Shown in pieces: positions 52,170 to 61,606 of a stretch of DNA of 64,000 bases; the stretch's first letter is position 1, and each line of letters opens with the position of its first letter. The notes under the pieces were generated by a model, which saw nothing but the letters and a program-made list of their open reading frames with translations, was not told the DNA's origin and ran no database searches. The translations under genes were made by a program, and so were the position numbers. The stretch covers positions 3,596,001-3,660,000 of the forward strand of contig NZ_BBWW01000001.1 of assembly GCF_001485215.1 (NCBI RefSeq), written 5' to 3'. The stretch comes from Leptolyngbya sp. NIES-2104. GTDB lineage: Bacteria; Cyanobacteriota; Cyanobacteriia; Leptolyngbyales; Leptolyngbyaceae.

Positions 52170-54158
52170 TTATTCTCTCGATCGAGAAGTTTTCTTCCGC
52201 TGCACCGTTCGCTTACTCTCCCCACTCGGCACGATCGGAATTGTAAAGTGAAATTCACTGCCTTGATCTTTGCCGCTTGATTCTGCCCAGATGCGACCGC
52301 CCCAGTTGGTGATAATTTGGCGACAGATGGCGAGTCCGAGTCCGGTTCCGCCTGTTGTGCGGCGGAGTGCGCCTTCTTCTTGATAAAAGCGATCGAACAC
52401 TGTTTCGAGTCGATTTTCTTCAATACCGCGCCCAGTATCGGCAACAATTACTTCGAGCATTGCACCTTCAATTTGTTTGGCTCGAATCGTCACTCTGCCT
52501 TGAGCATCGGTGAATTTACAAGCATTGTCGAGGAGTTTGGTTAGGACTTCCACGAGCCATTCGCCATCGACTTGAACGAGCGGTAATTCGGTTGAAAGCT
52601 GCGTCACAATTTGCGGTAGAGACGTTGTACTTCTTCGGGCTTGCAGGCTACTGAGTGAAAGATCGACACATTCCCACAACGGCACAGGCTCGATGCGCCA
52701 TTCGACTCGTCCACTTTCGAGCCGCGACAAGGTGAGAAAGTCTTGAATTAGTTTCCGCATTCGTTCCGCGTCAGCTAGCGCAGAATTTAACATCACTTGC
52801 CGCAAGTCTTGAGACATATCCGGTTCGCTGGCAAGGCTTTCTAAACAGACCTGAATGGTTGAAAGTGGGGTGCGAAGTTCGTGTCCGGTGATGGCGATCA
52901 AATTGCTGCGAGTGCGATCGAGCGCTTCTAATTGCTGATTGAGGTCTTCTAAGTTTGCAAACGATTCGGCTTGAATTAATGCCACACCGACTTGAGTTGC
53001 GATCGCTTCGACCATTTCAACTTCATCGCGCTCCAAAACGTGTGGAGCCGTACCACAGTAATGCAATTCAACCATGCCCAAAGGTTGGTTTTGATGCAGC
53101 ACCGGAACCATTAACCACGATCGAATATCCCATTCTTGAGTCAGGGATTTTAATGTGCGATCGCCGTCTTTGATCATAGAAAAGCGGGCATCGGTTTGTG
53201 TGTCTTCGATAAACACCGCTTCTTGTCGCTGCACTACTTCTTCAAACAGTGGGTTGCCTTGTAAAGTCCAAGTTCGACCCGCGAGAGAAGGAACCGAATC
53301 GAGCAAATATTCGTGATGCAAAGTGGCAGAAGAATCGGTCGATTTACAGCGATAAATCAAACAGCGTCCTGCACCGAGAACTTTTCCCAATTCTTCAGCC
53401 GCGACATTGAGAATGTCATCGGGATTGAGCGATCGACGAACTGCCGCCGTGATCGAATTCACTAAGCGTTCTTTGCGTTCTTTAGCGGCAATTGATCGAT
53501 ATGCTTTCGCGAGTTTGTACTGTCCGGCTTGCAAATAGGTGACTAAGCGATCGGCAAATGGAGCCGGATCGACTTGGTTCATTCCGGTGATCGATCCGGT
53601 TGAAATTTGTGCCAGCATCGGAAAAATCTTGCTTTGAAGCTCTGGGCGATATTGCACAATTCGATTCAGCAGGATTTCAGCCGATTTGAGAACGATCGTG
53701 CGATCGAATGTCCAAATTCCTTCAAATCTCCGGGACTGATCAACGTGAAGCAGCGGAACTGTCGGATTTTCTGCACTTAAATCGCGTTCGCGGCAAATTA
53801 GGCAAGAGGCGTACTGTTCGCCCATGACGATCAAATGCCATTCCTGGCTCAAACCATCTGTGGGTTCAAACGCGATCGTTTCATAATGCTCAGAGCGGTT
53901 CGTAAAATCGGTTTCGGGAGCCGCCAGCACATAGACTTGATCGGTACGATCGGAGATTCTCAGATACCGATGTGCTTCTTGACGGTAAAACCGTTCGCGC
54001 TGAAAACTGGCAATTACAAGCGGGCGATCATTGCCTGCTAAAACCTGGTCTTCCATCGCATGGGACAATGCCGTGAGGGAAGACTTAAAGTAAATTTGAG
54101 GTCGCACCTGGGGAAGTGCTTTGAGCAGTGCCTCCAGGACTGAATCAGGAATGATCAT
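52170..54158 (-). CDS. DICT-GAF sensor histidine kinase
   Basis: A 662-residue soluble hybrid sensor. Residues about 15-220 contain a DICT domain (LSHAMEDQVLAGNDRPLVIASFQRERFYRQEAHRY, QEWHLIVMGEQYASCLICRERDL), a module found in cyanobacterial two-component and c-di-GMP proteins. A GAF domain follows (about 240-400; LNVAAEELGKVLGAGRCLIYR, SWLMVPVLHQNQPLGMVELHYCG), then HisKA with phospho-acceptor His in AITGHELRTPLSTI near residue 425, and HATPase_c with N box DNACKFTDAQGRV, ADTGRGIEENRL and TGGTGLGLAICRQII. No cognate response regulator is adjacent. Confidence 0.93.
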   Translation of the reverse strand: MIIPDSVLEALLKALPQVRPQIYFKSSLTALSHAMEDQVLAGNDRPLVIASFQRERFYRQEAHRYLRISDRTDQVYVLAAPETDFTNRSEHYETIAFEPTDGLSQEWHLIVMGEQYASCLICRERDLSAENPTVPLLHVDQSRRFEGIWTFDRTIVLKSAEILLNRIVQYRPELQSKIFPMLAQISTGSITGMNQVDPAPFADRLVTYLQAGQYKLAKAYRSIAAKERKERLVNSITAAVRRSLNPDDILNVAAEELGKVLGAGRCLIYRCKSTDSSATLHHEYLLDSVPSLAGRTWTLQGNPLFEEVVQRQEAVFIEDTQTDARFSMIKDGDRTLKSLTQEWDIRSWLMVPVLHQNQPLGMVELHYCGTAPHVLERDEVEMVEAIATQVGVALIQAESFANLEDLNQQLEALDRTRSNLIAITGHELRTPLSTIQVCLESLASEPDMSQDLRQVMLNSALADAERMRKLIQDFLTLSRLESGRVEWRIEPVPLWECVDLSLSSLQARRSTTSLPQIVTQLSTELPLVQVDGEWLVEVLTKLLDNACKFTDAQGRVTIRAKQIEGAMLEVIVADTGRGIEENRLETVFDRFYQEEGALRRTTGGTGLGLAICRQIITNWGGRIWAESSGKDQGSEFHFTIPIVPSGESKRTVQRKKTSRSRE

Positions 54159-54499
54159 TGATAGTTTATTTACCCGCCAACTGTGAAAGATCCAGTAGGT
54201 CGAGAGATAGGGTCAATTGACTTAAGCCAATAACCAAGACCATAGTAGAGCTTTGTTTATGGAAGTAGAAATCACTTCCTCAGCTATTGTAAAGGGTTGG
54301 CGGGATCGATGACCGATTCGCGTTTCGTTTCTTAACCCAGAAGTATTTTCTAGAGTCAGCGGAAACCGAAGATACAAAAATTAATAGTTCTACCTAAAAC
54401 AGTAGGGGTTTGTCCATTCAAGTCTTTCGGAATGATGACGGTGAACGGAATCAGAGTTTCTAGGGTTAAGACGATCGCAATTGTCCCTCACCTACTGTT
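54159..54499. other. Divergent intergenic region, 341 bp
   Basis: It separates the kinase and DUF2600 genes and must hold both promoters. A small hairpin GGAAGT/ACTTCC lies at 54261-54279; otherwise I see no RNA, repeat or small gene. Confidence 0.4.
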
Positions 54500-55549
54500 A
54501 TGAACATTCCGCTTTCGCCTTGGTCGTTGATGTCGGAAACTTACTTCAAAGTGCTTCCCGCTGTTCGGAGCAATTTAAATCACTGGAAAATTCAAGCACA
54601 GCAAATTCCTAATCCTGAATTGCGTCAACAAGCATTAGCAAGTCTGACAGATAAACAGTTTCATTGTGAAGGCGGCGCGATTTATGGATTGTTGGCAAAA
54701 CGTCAGTGGCGGGAAGCGATTCGATTTATTGTGGCGTATCAAACGATTAGTGATTATTTAGATAATTTGTGCGATCGTAGTACTTCGCTTGATCCAGAAG
54801 ATTTTCGTGCCTTGCATGAAGCCATGATCGCGGCTCTTACACCAGATGCGGAGATCAAAAACTACTACCGACTACGAGACGATCAAGAAGATGGCGGGTA
54901 CTTACAAAATTTGGTGAGAACTTGCCAAGATGTTTTACGCCAATTGCCGAATCATTCCAATCTTGTGCCTGTCCTACATGAGCTTGCGAACTATTACTGC
55001 GATTTGCAAGTTCATAAGCACGTCACTGTAGAAGAGCGAGTTCCTCGATTAAAGCTCTGGTTTGATTTGTACCAGAAACAACTCCCAGAACTTTACTGGT
55101 ATGAGTTCTCTGCCTGTGCAGGATCGACGCTCGGAATTTTTTGTTTAGTCGCTTATGCGTTTCATCAAGATTTATCAGAAACCTTTACCAATCAAGTGAA
55201 GAATAGCTATTTTCCTTGGGTTCAAGGGTTACACATTCTGCTGGATTATTTGATTGACCAGGAAGAAGATCGAATTCACGGCGATCTGAACTTCTGTTTT
55301 TACTACAACAGTTCTGATGAAATGCTCGATCGATTTAAGCACTTCATTCAGAACGCTAAGCAGAGTGTTGCCCACCTGCCCAATCCCCAATTTCATCAGT
55401 TAATTAATCAGGCGTTACTGGGAGTTTATTTATCGAATAAAAAGGTGAGAGGACAGCGAGAAGTTCAGCGCATGGCGAAACAATTGATTGAGATCGGTGG
55501 CAAACCTGCATCGTTTTTCTTCCGTAGTCGTCTCCTGCTTTCTCATTGA
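54500..55549 (+). CDS. DUF2600 family, large-terpene (class IB) synthase homologue
   Basis: A 349-residue all-helical protein matching the DUF2600/YtpB family. The Asp-rich region reads AYQTISDYLDNLCDRSTSLDPEDFRALHEAM (about 85-115) and a second acidic cluster reads LHILLDYLIDQEEDRIHGDLNFCFYY (about 245-270). In Bacillus, YtpB makes tetraprenyl-beta-curcumene from a C35 prenyl diphosphate. The substrate here is unknown; cyanobacteria could supply C20 to C45 chains. The alpha/beta hydrolase gene begins 78 bp downstream and the MEP-pathway gene ispF is convergent just beyond, which supports an isoprenoid role. Confidence 0.82.
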   Translation: MNIPLSPWSLMSETYFKVLPAVRSNLNHWKIQAQQIPNPELRQQALASLTDKQFHCEGGAIYGLLAKRQWREAIRFIVAYQTISDYLDNLCDRSTSLDPEDFRALHEAMIAALTPDAEIKNYYRLRDDQEDGGYLQNLVRTCQDVLRQLPNHSNLVPVLHELANYYCDLQVHKHVTVEERVPRLKLWFDLYQKQLPELYWYEFSACAGSTLGIFCLVAYAFHQDLSETFTNQVKNSYFPWVQGLHILLDYLIDQEEDRIHGDLNFCFYYNSSDEMLDRFKHFIQNAKQSVAHLPNPQFHQLINQALLGVYLSNKKVRGQREVQRMAKQLIEIGGKPASFFFRSRLLLSH

Positions 55550-55627
55550 GAAGTCTAACTCTAGAGGGTGACACGGATTTCGGACTTTCTCTTAATCTCA
55601 GGACACTCTTAAAAAGGTGAACGATCG

Positions 55628-56737
55628 ATGTTCATGCCCCTTGATTTTTTATTGCGATCGCTGACTGGTTTGCTTTCAGTGGCTCTTATTGGCGGAAGCG
55701 CTTACGTTTTGCGTCAGTGGTATGAAGGGGAATTGATTAGCGATCGCTGGTTGTATCTGGGCATTGGACTCTCATTGTGGTCGTTCTTAGGCTTTCTACC
55801 ACTATTACTGTTTCGTCGGGCTGGACGCGATGAACCGAAACCGTTTCGCAGCAATCAAGTTCAACGCTTAGTCCGACCGGATGGCAGCGAAATTCAAGTT
55901 GAATTTTATGGCGCTGAATCCGCTCCGCCGATCATTCTCACCCATGGATGGGGACCGGATAGCACCGTATGGTACTACGCCAAAAAGCAGCTTGCCCAAC
56001 AGTTTCGTGTGATTGTGTGGGATCTTCCAGGATTGGGCAAATCGAAAAAGCCGAAAAATCGGGACTACTCTTTAGAGAAATATGCGCGTGATCTCGATGC
56101 GGTTCTAGGTTTGGCAGGCGATCGACCTGCGGTTTTACTCGGTCACAGTATGGGCGCGATGATTTTACTCACCTTCTGCCGATTGTTTCCAGAACGGTTA
56201 GAAAATCGAGTTGCAGGTTTGATCTTAGTGGATGGAACTTATACAAATCCAGCGCACACAGCGATTTTGAGTCGGTTACTCCTGGCATTACAAAAACCAT
56301 TACTTGAACCGTTATTGCATTTAGCGATCGTGCTTTCTCCGTTACTTCATCTCACCAGTTGGCTCAGCTATCTCAACGGTTCCACTTTACTAACCACTGA
56401 AATTTCCGGCTTCACAGGCAGAGAAACCCGTGGACAGCTTAATTTCTCTAGTTTGATCGGCATCAAAGCGCCTCCTGGAATTTTGGCGCGTGGTGTGCTG
56501 GCGATGTTCAGATTTGACGAAACGGCAACGCTACCGAAAATCTCAGTTCCAACCCTTGTGATTGTGGGTCAGTCGGATATTGCGACGCGACCGATCGCGA
56601 GTGAGCGAATCAGCCGGGACATTCCTCGTGCCGAACTCAAGATCTTAGCTCCCGGTGGACACATGGCATTAATGGAGCGCAATCCGCAATTTGCCGAAAT
56701 GGTTCGAGCCTTCAGCGATTCACGCTTGCTCCAATAG
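55628..56737 (+). CDS. Membrane-anchored alpha/beta hydrolase
   Basis: A 369-residue protein with two N-terminal membrane helices (residues 5-25 and 43-63) and an alpha/beta hydrolase domain (about 85-365). The oxyanion HGWG is in [18 protein letters not shown], the nucleophile Ser in [15 protein letters not shown], the acid Asp in [12 protein letters not shown] and the His in [11 protein letters not shown]. The substrate is unknown. It follows the DUF2600 gene in the same direction, and its 3' end overlaps ispF by 18 bp. Confidence 0.9.
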   Translation: MFMPLDFLLRSLTGLLSVALIGGSAYVLRQWYEGELISDRWLYLGIGLSLWSFLGFLPLLLFRRAGRDEPKPFRSNQVQRLVRPDGSEIQVEFYGAESAPPIILTHGWGPDSTVWYYAKKQLAQQFRVIVWDLPGLGKSKKPKNRDYSLEKYARDLDAVLGLAGDRPAVLLGHSMGAMILLTFCRLFPERLENRVAGLILVDGTYTNPAHTAILSRLLLALQKPLLEPLLHLAIVLSPLLHLTSWLSYLNGSTLLTTEISGFTGRETRGQLNFSSLIGIKAPPGILARGVLAMFRFDETATLPKISVPTLVIVGQSDIATRPIASERISRDIPRAELKILAPGGHMALMERNPQFAEMVRAFSDSRLLQ

Positions 56738-57199
56738 CACGACCGCATGAGCGACGATCGCATCTTCACTTCCAACAGCATCCATTTTTTCATTCGTCGT
56801 TGCTTTGACTCCGACACAATCAGGCGGGAGATTAAGAGCGGTTGCGAGGCGCGATCGCATTTTTTCAATGTGCGGCTTCAATTTCGGACGCTCTGCCACG
56901 ATGACTGAATCAATGTTGCCAATCTTCCAGCCTTTTTCTTGAATCAGTTGGTGAACTTGTTCGAGTAAAACGATACTATCGGCTCCTGCCCATTTCGGAT
57001 CAGTGGGTGGAAAATAATGTCCGATGTCGCCTAAACTGAGCGCTCCGAGCATCGCATCCATGATCGCGTGAGTGAGGACATCCGCGTCACTGTGACCGAG
57101 CAACCCCGTTTCATGCTCAATTTTGATACCGCCTAGAATCAGATCGCGTCCACTGACAAGGCGATGAATGTCGTAACCGTTCCCGATGCGAATAGTCAT
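56720..57199 (-). CDS. ispF: 2-C-methyl-D-erythritol 2,4-cyclodiphosphate synthase
   Basis: A 159-residue MEP-pathway enzyme that cyclises CDP-ME-2-phosphate. Landmarks: metal ligands in [12 protein letters not shown] and [39 protein letters not shown], then [16 protein letters not shown] and [15 protein letters not shown]. Full length. A palindromic element lies 25 bp upstream of the start codon. Confidence 0.97.
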   Translation of the reverse strand: MTIRIGNGYDIHRLVSGRDLILGGIKIEHETGLLGHSDADVLTHAIMDAMLGALSLGDIGHYFPPTDPKWAGADSIVLLEQVHQLIQEKGWKIGNIDSVIVAERPKLKPHIEKMRSRLATALNLPPDCVGVKATTNEKMDAVGSEDAIVAHAVVLLEQA

Positions 57200-57224
57200 A
57201 AGTTGAAGAGATCGCTGCGATTTC

Positions 57225-57436
57225 AGAGGATGTTTGAAAAGTTGTCGTTCGTTGCACCGTCCCGCCCTGAAATGAATTTCGGGCTAATCGGCGCAAGTCC
57301 TTTGAAAAGGACTAAGAACTTGAGACTGGCTCCCAGTCTACTTCAGTAGACTTTCCACGATTAGCCCGAAATTCATTTCAGGGCGGGCGGCAATCGAAGC
57401 GAATAAACTTTTTATGCTTTTCAAACACCCTCTTAG
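57225..57436. repeat. MITE-like palindromic element, copy 2 (inverted relative to copy 1)
   Basis: About 212 bp; its reverse complement matches 23600-23815 at about 90%. Terminal inverted repeats are GAGGATGTTTGAAAAG and CTTTTCAAACACCCTC. Inner arms GCCCTGAAATGAATTTCGGGCTAA and its complement enclose the same two small hairpins, in reverse order. It occupies most of the gap between ispF and the BlaI-type gene, so it sits in both promoter regions. Confidence 0.88.
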
Positions 57437-57491
57437 AATATCAATTTGAGCGATTGTTATATGATCGGATCGCTAATACTCTGTTTACTGT

Positions 57492-57911
57492 ATGCCTCCG
57501 CTTCCAGAATATCGCCCGAAACAACTCTCGCTTGGTCCGCTAGAGGCTGAGATTCTTCGGATCGTTTGGGAACTCGAAACGGTCACGGTGAAAGATGTTC
57601 ACGATCGCATTCTTTCAGATCCCGATCGCGAACTCGCTTACACCTCTGTCACCACCGTTCTAAATCGATTAGTGAAAAAAGGCTGGCTTGCCTGCGATAA
57701 ACAGAATCGATCGTTTACTTGGTCGGCGATTGTCTCAGAGTCCGAAGCGAGAGCGCTTCACGCGGTAGAACAGCTCAATCAATTTCTCGCGGTGACGAAT
57801 CCCGATGTCGTTGCTGCATTTGCCGATAGTTTAGATCAAGCGAGTTGTGATCAGCTTGACGCGATCGCACAACGCCTCAAAGCCGCTCGTCAAGCACGGG
57901 AGAATCAATAA
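57492..57911 (+). CDS. BlaI/MecI/CopY-family repressor (PetR-like)
   Basis: A 139-residue winged-helix repressor: LGPLEAEILRIVWELETVTVKDVHDRILSDPDRELAYTSVTTVLNRLVKKGWLACDKQNRSFTWSAIVS, followed by a helical dimerisation tail. The overlapping downstream gene (TAATG junction at 57909-57913) encodes an M56 peptidase. In Synechocystis a BlaI-like repressor and M56 protease pair, PetR-PetP (slr0240-slr0241), controls the copper-dependent plastocyanin/cytochrome c6 switch; this pair is a likely orthologue by organisation and size. No beta-lactamase gene is nearby. Confidence 0.88.
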   Translation: MPPLPEYRPKQLSLGPLEAEILRIVWELETVTVKDVHDRILSDPDRELAYTSVTTVLNRLVKKGWLACDKQNRSFTWSAIVSESEARALHAVEQLNQFLAVTNPDVVAAFADSLDQASCDQLDAIAQRLKAARQARENQ

Positions 57912-58753
57912 TGCACTTCACTTTATTAATGGTTTCGGTCAGTGCTGCGATCGCGTTTCGATTTGCTTGGACATCTAGATCCGCAGATTGGAATACTCGC
58001 TGGCAATGGGCTTTAGGTGCGTTTCTATTTTCGCCGCTATTGTTAATTACAAGCGCGATCGCGATTCTCTGGATGGGTCCTCGTGGTCGCATGGTTCACG
58101 CTTGGGACGGGTGGGGAAGTTATGGAATTGCGATCGCGTTTCTCACGATTGGAATTCTGCTTTTCTGGCAATTAGCGATCCAGGCTCGTCGATCGCTTCA
58201 GAGGATTTATCAACTGCCCCAAAAAACAATTCTGTCAACGCCTGCTCGATTCCTTCAGCATCCAACTCCATACATTGCTCAAATTGGATTATGGAATCCT
58301 GAATTAGTCATTAGCGAAGGACTTTTAGAAACGCTAGACGAATCACATTTACAAGTCGCACTCACACACGAAAAAGCCCATCGCCATTATCGCGATACGT
58401 TCTGGTTTTTCTGGTTGGGTGGATTGCGTCGATTAACGGCTTGGCTACCGAACACCGAAGCACTCTGGCAAGAATTGATTTTCCTAAGAGAACTCCGCGC
58501 CGATCGATGGGCAGCACAGCAGACCGATGGATTGTTGCTGGCTGAGGCGTTATTGTCGATCGTGTCTGCTTCACAAGTAGAATCCGAACCCTGGATCGCA
58601 GCATTAAGCGATTCTATGCCTCACTCTCGACTCAGTGAGCGGATCGATGCGCTGTTAGATGAATCTGAGCCTGTAAAAGAGAAAAATCCTGGAATTTGGA
58701 TTGGCTTATCGATCGCGCTTTTGCCGCTTTTTATGATTCCGTTTCATTTCTAG
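57911..58753 (+). CDS. M56 (BlaR1/MecR1-type) membrane metalloprotease (PetP-like)
   Basis: A 280-residue membrane protease with helices near residues 1-20, 36-58, 75-95 and at the C-terminus (IWIGLSIALLPLFMIPF). The zinc motif is HEKAH in VALTHEKAHRHYRDTFWFFW, with the later ligand Glu in LRELRADRWAAQQTDGLLLAEALLSI. The extracellular penicillin-sensor domain of true BlaR1 is absent, as in cyanobacterial PetP. It would degrade the upstream repressor in response to a signal, possibly copper. It overlaps the repressor gene by 1 bp. Confidence 0.87.
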   Translation: MHFTLLMVSVSAAIAFRFAWTSRSADWNTRWQWALGAFLFSPLLLITSAIAILWMGPRGRMVHAWDGWGSYGIAIAFLTIGILLFWQLAIQARRSLQRIYQLPQKTILSTPARFLQHPTPYIAQIGLWNPELVISEGLLETLDESHLQVALTHEKAHRHYRDTFWFFWLGGLRRLTAWLPNTEALWQELIFLRELRADRWAAQQTDGLLLAEALLSIVSASQVESEPWIAALSDSMPHSRLSERIDALLDESEPVKEKNPGIWIGLSIALLPLFMIPFHF

Positions 58754-58770
58754 GGCTAAAATCCCTCTTC

Positions 58771-58807
58771 GCGCACGTTCGCCCCGGAATAGAATTCGGG
58801 GCACGTG
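58771..58807. repeat. Small palindrome related to the dispersed element core
   Basis: GCCCCGGAAT.AGAATTCGGGGC (58781-58802) with outer CACGT/ACGTG. It shares the GCCCCGGAAT-GAATTCGGGGC core with the element in the mannosidase gene, as a single arm. It sits between the M56 gene and the convergent GGDEF-EAL gene. Confidence 0.65.
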
Positions 58808-58839
58808 AGCACCGTGATCGAACTCACCTTCACTTAAAA

Positions 58840-60564
58840 TCAAGCAGCAGCAAGCTGGAGTCGTCGATCGTTAATCAATAAAATCTGCATTTCGTCCGGC
58901 GGAACGGGTGGACTGTAGAGAAATCCTTGGATGGCATCACAACCTCGATCGCGGAAAAACTCAAGCTGATTCGCATCTTCAACCCCTTCAGCGACAATGT
59001 GCAACTTAAGGCTTTTTGCCATCGCAATGATCGCATTAGAAATTTTAGTGGCACGATCGTTGATGTTGATTTGTTTTGAAAACGTTTGATCGATTTTCAG
59101 CGCATCGATCGGTAGGCGATCTAAACAATACAGCGAAGAATATCCAGTGCCGAAATCATCGATCGAAATTTCGATTCCAATCTTCTTCAAGGCTTCTAAA
59201 GTCAAGATTGTTGCTTGAACATCCTGCATCAAACAGCTTTCTGTTAACTCTAGAATTAGTAGGTGCGGCTCAAGTCCAGTCTCCTGCAAAATCGCTTCCA
59301 CCCGTTCCGGTAAATTCGGCTGCTGGAACTGTCGCATCGATAAATTCACCGATACTCTTAACGGCTCTAAATAGAGACTCTGCCAGCGTTTTGCCTGCTG
59401 ACACGCTGTTTTTAGCACCCATTCACCCAGCGGCACAATCAACCCCAACTCTTCCGCGATCGGAATAAATGTCCCTGGCGAAACCATGCCCCGAATCGGA
59501 TGGTGCCAGCGCATCAGTGATTCCATCCCGACAATCTGACCCGTTTGCAGATCAACCTGCGGCTGATAGTACACCTGAAACTCCGCCCGCTCGATCGCTT
59601 TGGTTAAATCCATCTCGATCAGTCGCCGCTCCATTTCCAGCGCATCTAATTCCGCATCATAGCGACGATAACCCGTCACTCCCGGCTGTTGACACCAATG
59701 TTGAGCCGTTTCCGCCTGCGTTAACAAATCCTGCGGCGTTCCTTGAAATTCATTGCTCCAAGTGATACCAGCACTCGCTTGGAATCGGATTTCGTTGCTA
59801 TCAATCAGATAAGGTAGGGTAATGCGATCGAGTACCATCTGCGTATAAGCTTCGACCTCAGTTTCAGACACATCAGACAACACAACCCCGAACTGATCGC
59901 CACTTAGCCGCGCCAAAAATCCATTGGACTGCACCACCTTACTTAGCCGATTTGCCACCATTTGCAGCACAATGTCGCCCGTTGTATGCCCAAAACTCGA
60001 ATTGATTGCATGAAATCGCTTCAGATTTAAGCACAAGACCGCAATGCTCGACGCAGATTGAGCGCTCAGTAAATTGTGGAGATGTTGATACAACAAACCC
60101 CGCGTCGGTAGATTCGTCAGAGGATCGAGCATTGCTCCACGTCGGAAGGCTGCGGTTGCTTGCTGTTGCTGTTGAGCAAATCGCTGAACGTACGCTGCCT
60201 GTTTCTTCAGCCGACAAGAAATGGCGCTGATCAATTCATTCACAGAGCAGGGTTTTACCAGATAATCATCGGCACCTAAATTCATGCCGCGTCGCATATC
60301 GCTCGATTCAGTTTTTGCCGTCAAAAATACAACGGGAATGGTCGAAGTCTGGGAAGTCGATCGCAAAGATTCGAGTACCGCGTAGCCGTCCATTTCTGGC
60401 ATACAAATATCACACAGAATCAGATCCGGGAGAAAGGCGCGTGCTTTCTGAAGCCCGACTCGACCATTTTCTGCTTCGATCGCTCGAAAGCCTTCGAGTT
60501 CTAATATTTCCAGTAGATTCTGCCGAATCAACTCATCGTCTTCAATCACAAGGATGGTCTTCAT
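58840..60564 (-). CDS. REC-GGDEF-EAL response regulator
   Basis: A 574-residue protein. The receiver domain (1-120) has the phospho-Asp in DLILCDICMPEMDGYAVLE and the Lys in DDYLVKPCS. The GGDEF domain (about 150-305) is degenerate: the signature reads SGDQF in LARLSGDQFGVVLS. The EAL domain (about 320-565) keeps the catalytic residues: GMESLMRWHHP, VSVNLSMRQF, LILELTESCL, ISIDDFGTGYSSL, DALKIDQTF and VAEGVED. It is thus predicted to be a phosphorylation-controlled c-di-GMP phosphodiesterase, with GGDEF perhaps only binding GTP. A sensor kinase is not adjacent. Confidence 0.94.
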   Translation of the reverse strand: MKTILVIEDDELIRQNLLEILELEGFRAIEAENGRVGLQKARAFLPDLILCDICMPEMDGYAVLESLRSTSQTSTIPVVFLTAKTESSDMRRGMNLGADDYLVKPCSVNELISAISCRLKKQAAYVQRFAQQQQQATAAFRRGAMLDPLTNLPTRGLLYQHLHNLLSAQSASSIAVLCLNLKRFHAINSSFGHTTGDIVLQMVANRLSKVVQSNGFLARLSGDQFGVVLSDVSETEVEAYTQMVLDRITLPYLIDSNEIRFQASAGITWSNEFQGTPQDLLTQAETAQHWCQQPGVTGYRRYDAELDALEMERRLIEMDLTKAIERAEFQVYYQPQVDLQTGQIVGMESLMRWHHPIRGMVSPGTFIPIAEELGLIVPLGEWVLKTACQQAKRWQSLYLEPLRVSVNLSMRQFQQPNLPERVEAILQETGLEPHLLILELTESCLMQDVQATILTLEALKKIGIEISIDDFGTGYSSLYCLDRLPIDALKIDQTFSKQININDRATKISNAIIAMAKSLKLHIVAEGVEDANQLEFFRDRGCDAIQGFLYSPPVPPDEMQILLINDRRLQLAAA

Positions 60565-61606
60565 TGGGTCTAGAGCAGCCTAAGCGAATCATCAACTGAA
60601 CAGGTAAAGAATATTACTGTAGGAAAGAATGTAGTAAGTCAACACCCAAAAGATTAATTGACAAAGAATCAAAAATCTGGCTGATCGGGAACTTGCAGAT
60701 GGGATTTAGGACTAAAGACTACAGTGCGGGTAATCGTTTTGCATTGAGCAACCGAAATACACGATGCAAAAATCAGGACACCGCGATCGTTTTCCTGCCA
60801 GGAGCGTCAGCGATTCCTCTACACGATCGTGCTCTTCCAAAAGCTGTTTGCGTTACAAATCGAGCTGGTTTCATAAACTCACCCCTCATGCCCTCTTGAG
60901 TATCTAAATTGGAAAGTGACCCTAGTCAGAACCCTCTTACTTGTATACCGGATTGAATTAAATCGAAACGGCATTTGGTTTCTTTCAGAGATATTTCTGA
61001 GAATGTCAGTATCGCTGGATTCTACAGAATTCGTAAAATTGCTGATGCGACTTGCCGACTATCTCTGATTAGTGTGCCCCGCAACTGAAGAATTGACTAC
61101 GAAAGATCACAAATTAAGCGCACCACTTAAGTAGGCAGTATGCACGATCGCTTTAACACAAATCAAGCACGAATTATATACAGTCGTGAAAAACTACGAT
61201 AAATCTTAGGTGAACTGTGTTTTCACTTGGCTCTTAATCGATCGCTCTGTGAAATCCAGTCTTTTAAGTTCTCCTTCTATCTTGTTATTTGTTGAGCTTA
61301 ATTAAGCGAGTTCGTAACTTTAATCAGAATACAGTGCGAAATTTCACGGATAATTCGGATTACTGCTTTAGAAGTTGAGCGCGATCGTTTTAAATGGTGA
61401 AGCTATCTCTTCATCAGCAATTCAGCGGATTAGGCGTTGCGCCTGCATACTATTCTCGAAGAGAAAGAATCAATTTCTACGAAGTTTTACCTATAGAATC
61501 TGTAGATACCTTCCTATAGGTAAAGCACTTTTCCCTAGAGGTAGAATAGAAACCGCGACTTTCCTCTGCCTGAGTTTCTTATCTTTGTCACGCTTTTGTC
61601 ACGCCT
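60565..61606. other. 1.04 kb intergenic region
   Basis: It lies between divergent genes. Short open frames exist (for example 60693-60899 and 61375-61731) but show no protein-like pattern. I find no tRNA, riboswitch or recognised repeat except the inverted repeat at 61486-61524 and two TTTGTCACGC copies 11 bp apart (about 61584-61605) just before the next start codon. The region is AT-rich and may hold an undetected small RNA or a decayed gene. Confidence 0.4.
61486..61524. promoter_or_regulatory. Candidate operator: perfect 11 bp inverted repeat
   Basis: TTTACCTATAG and CTATAGGTAAA are separated by 17 bases, 82 bp before the AAA/HTH gene. The half-sites are about two helical turns apart (28 bp between starts). 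A degenerate third copy (CTAGAGGTAGA) follows at about 61534. It could be an operator for the HTH protein itself. Confidence 0.45.

Noticed and set aside
57164-57349. 61-codon frame across the palindromic element next to ispF
   Set aside because: It starts inside ispF on the other strand and consists mostly of the repeat.
60693-60899. 68-codon frame in the 1 kb gap
   Set aside because: No ribosome site, no hydrophobic or domain pattern, random composition.
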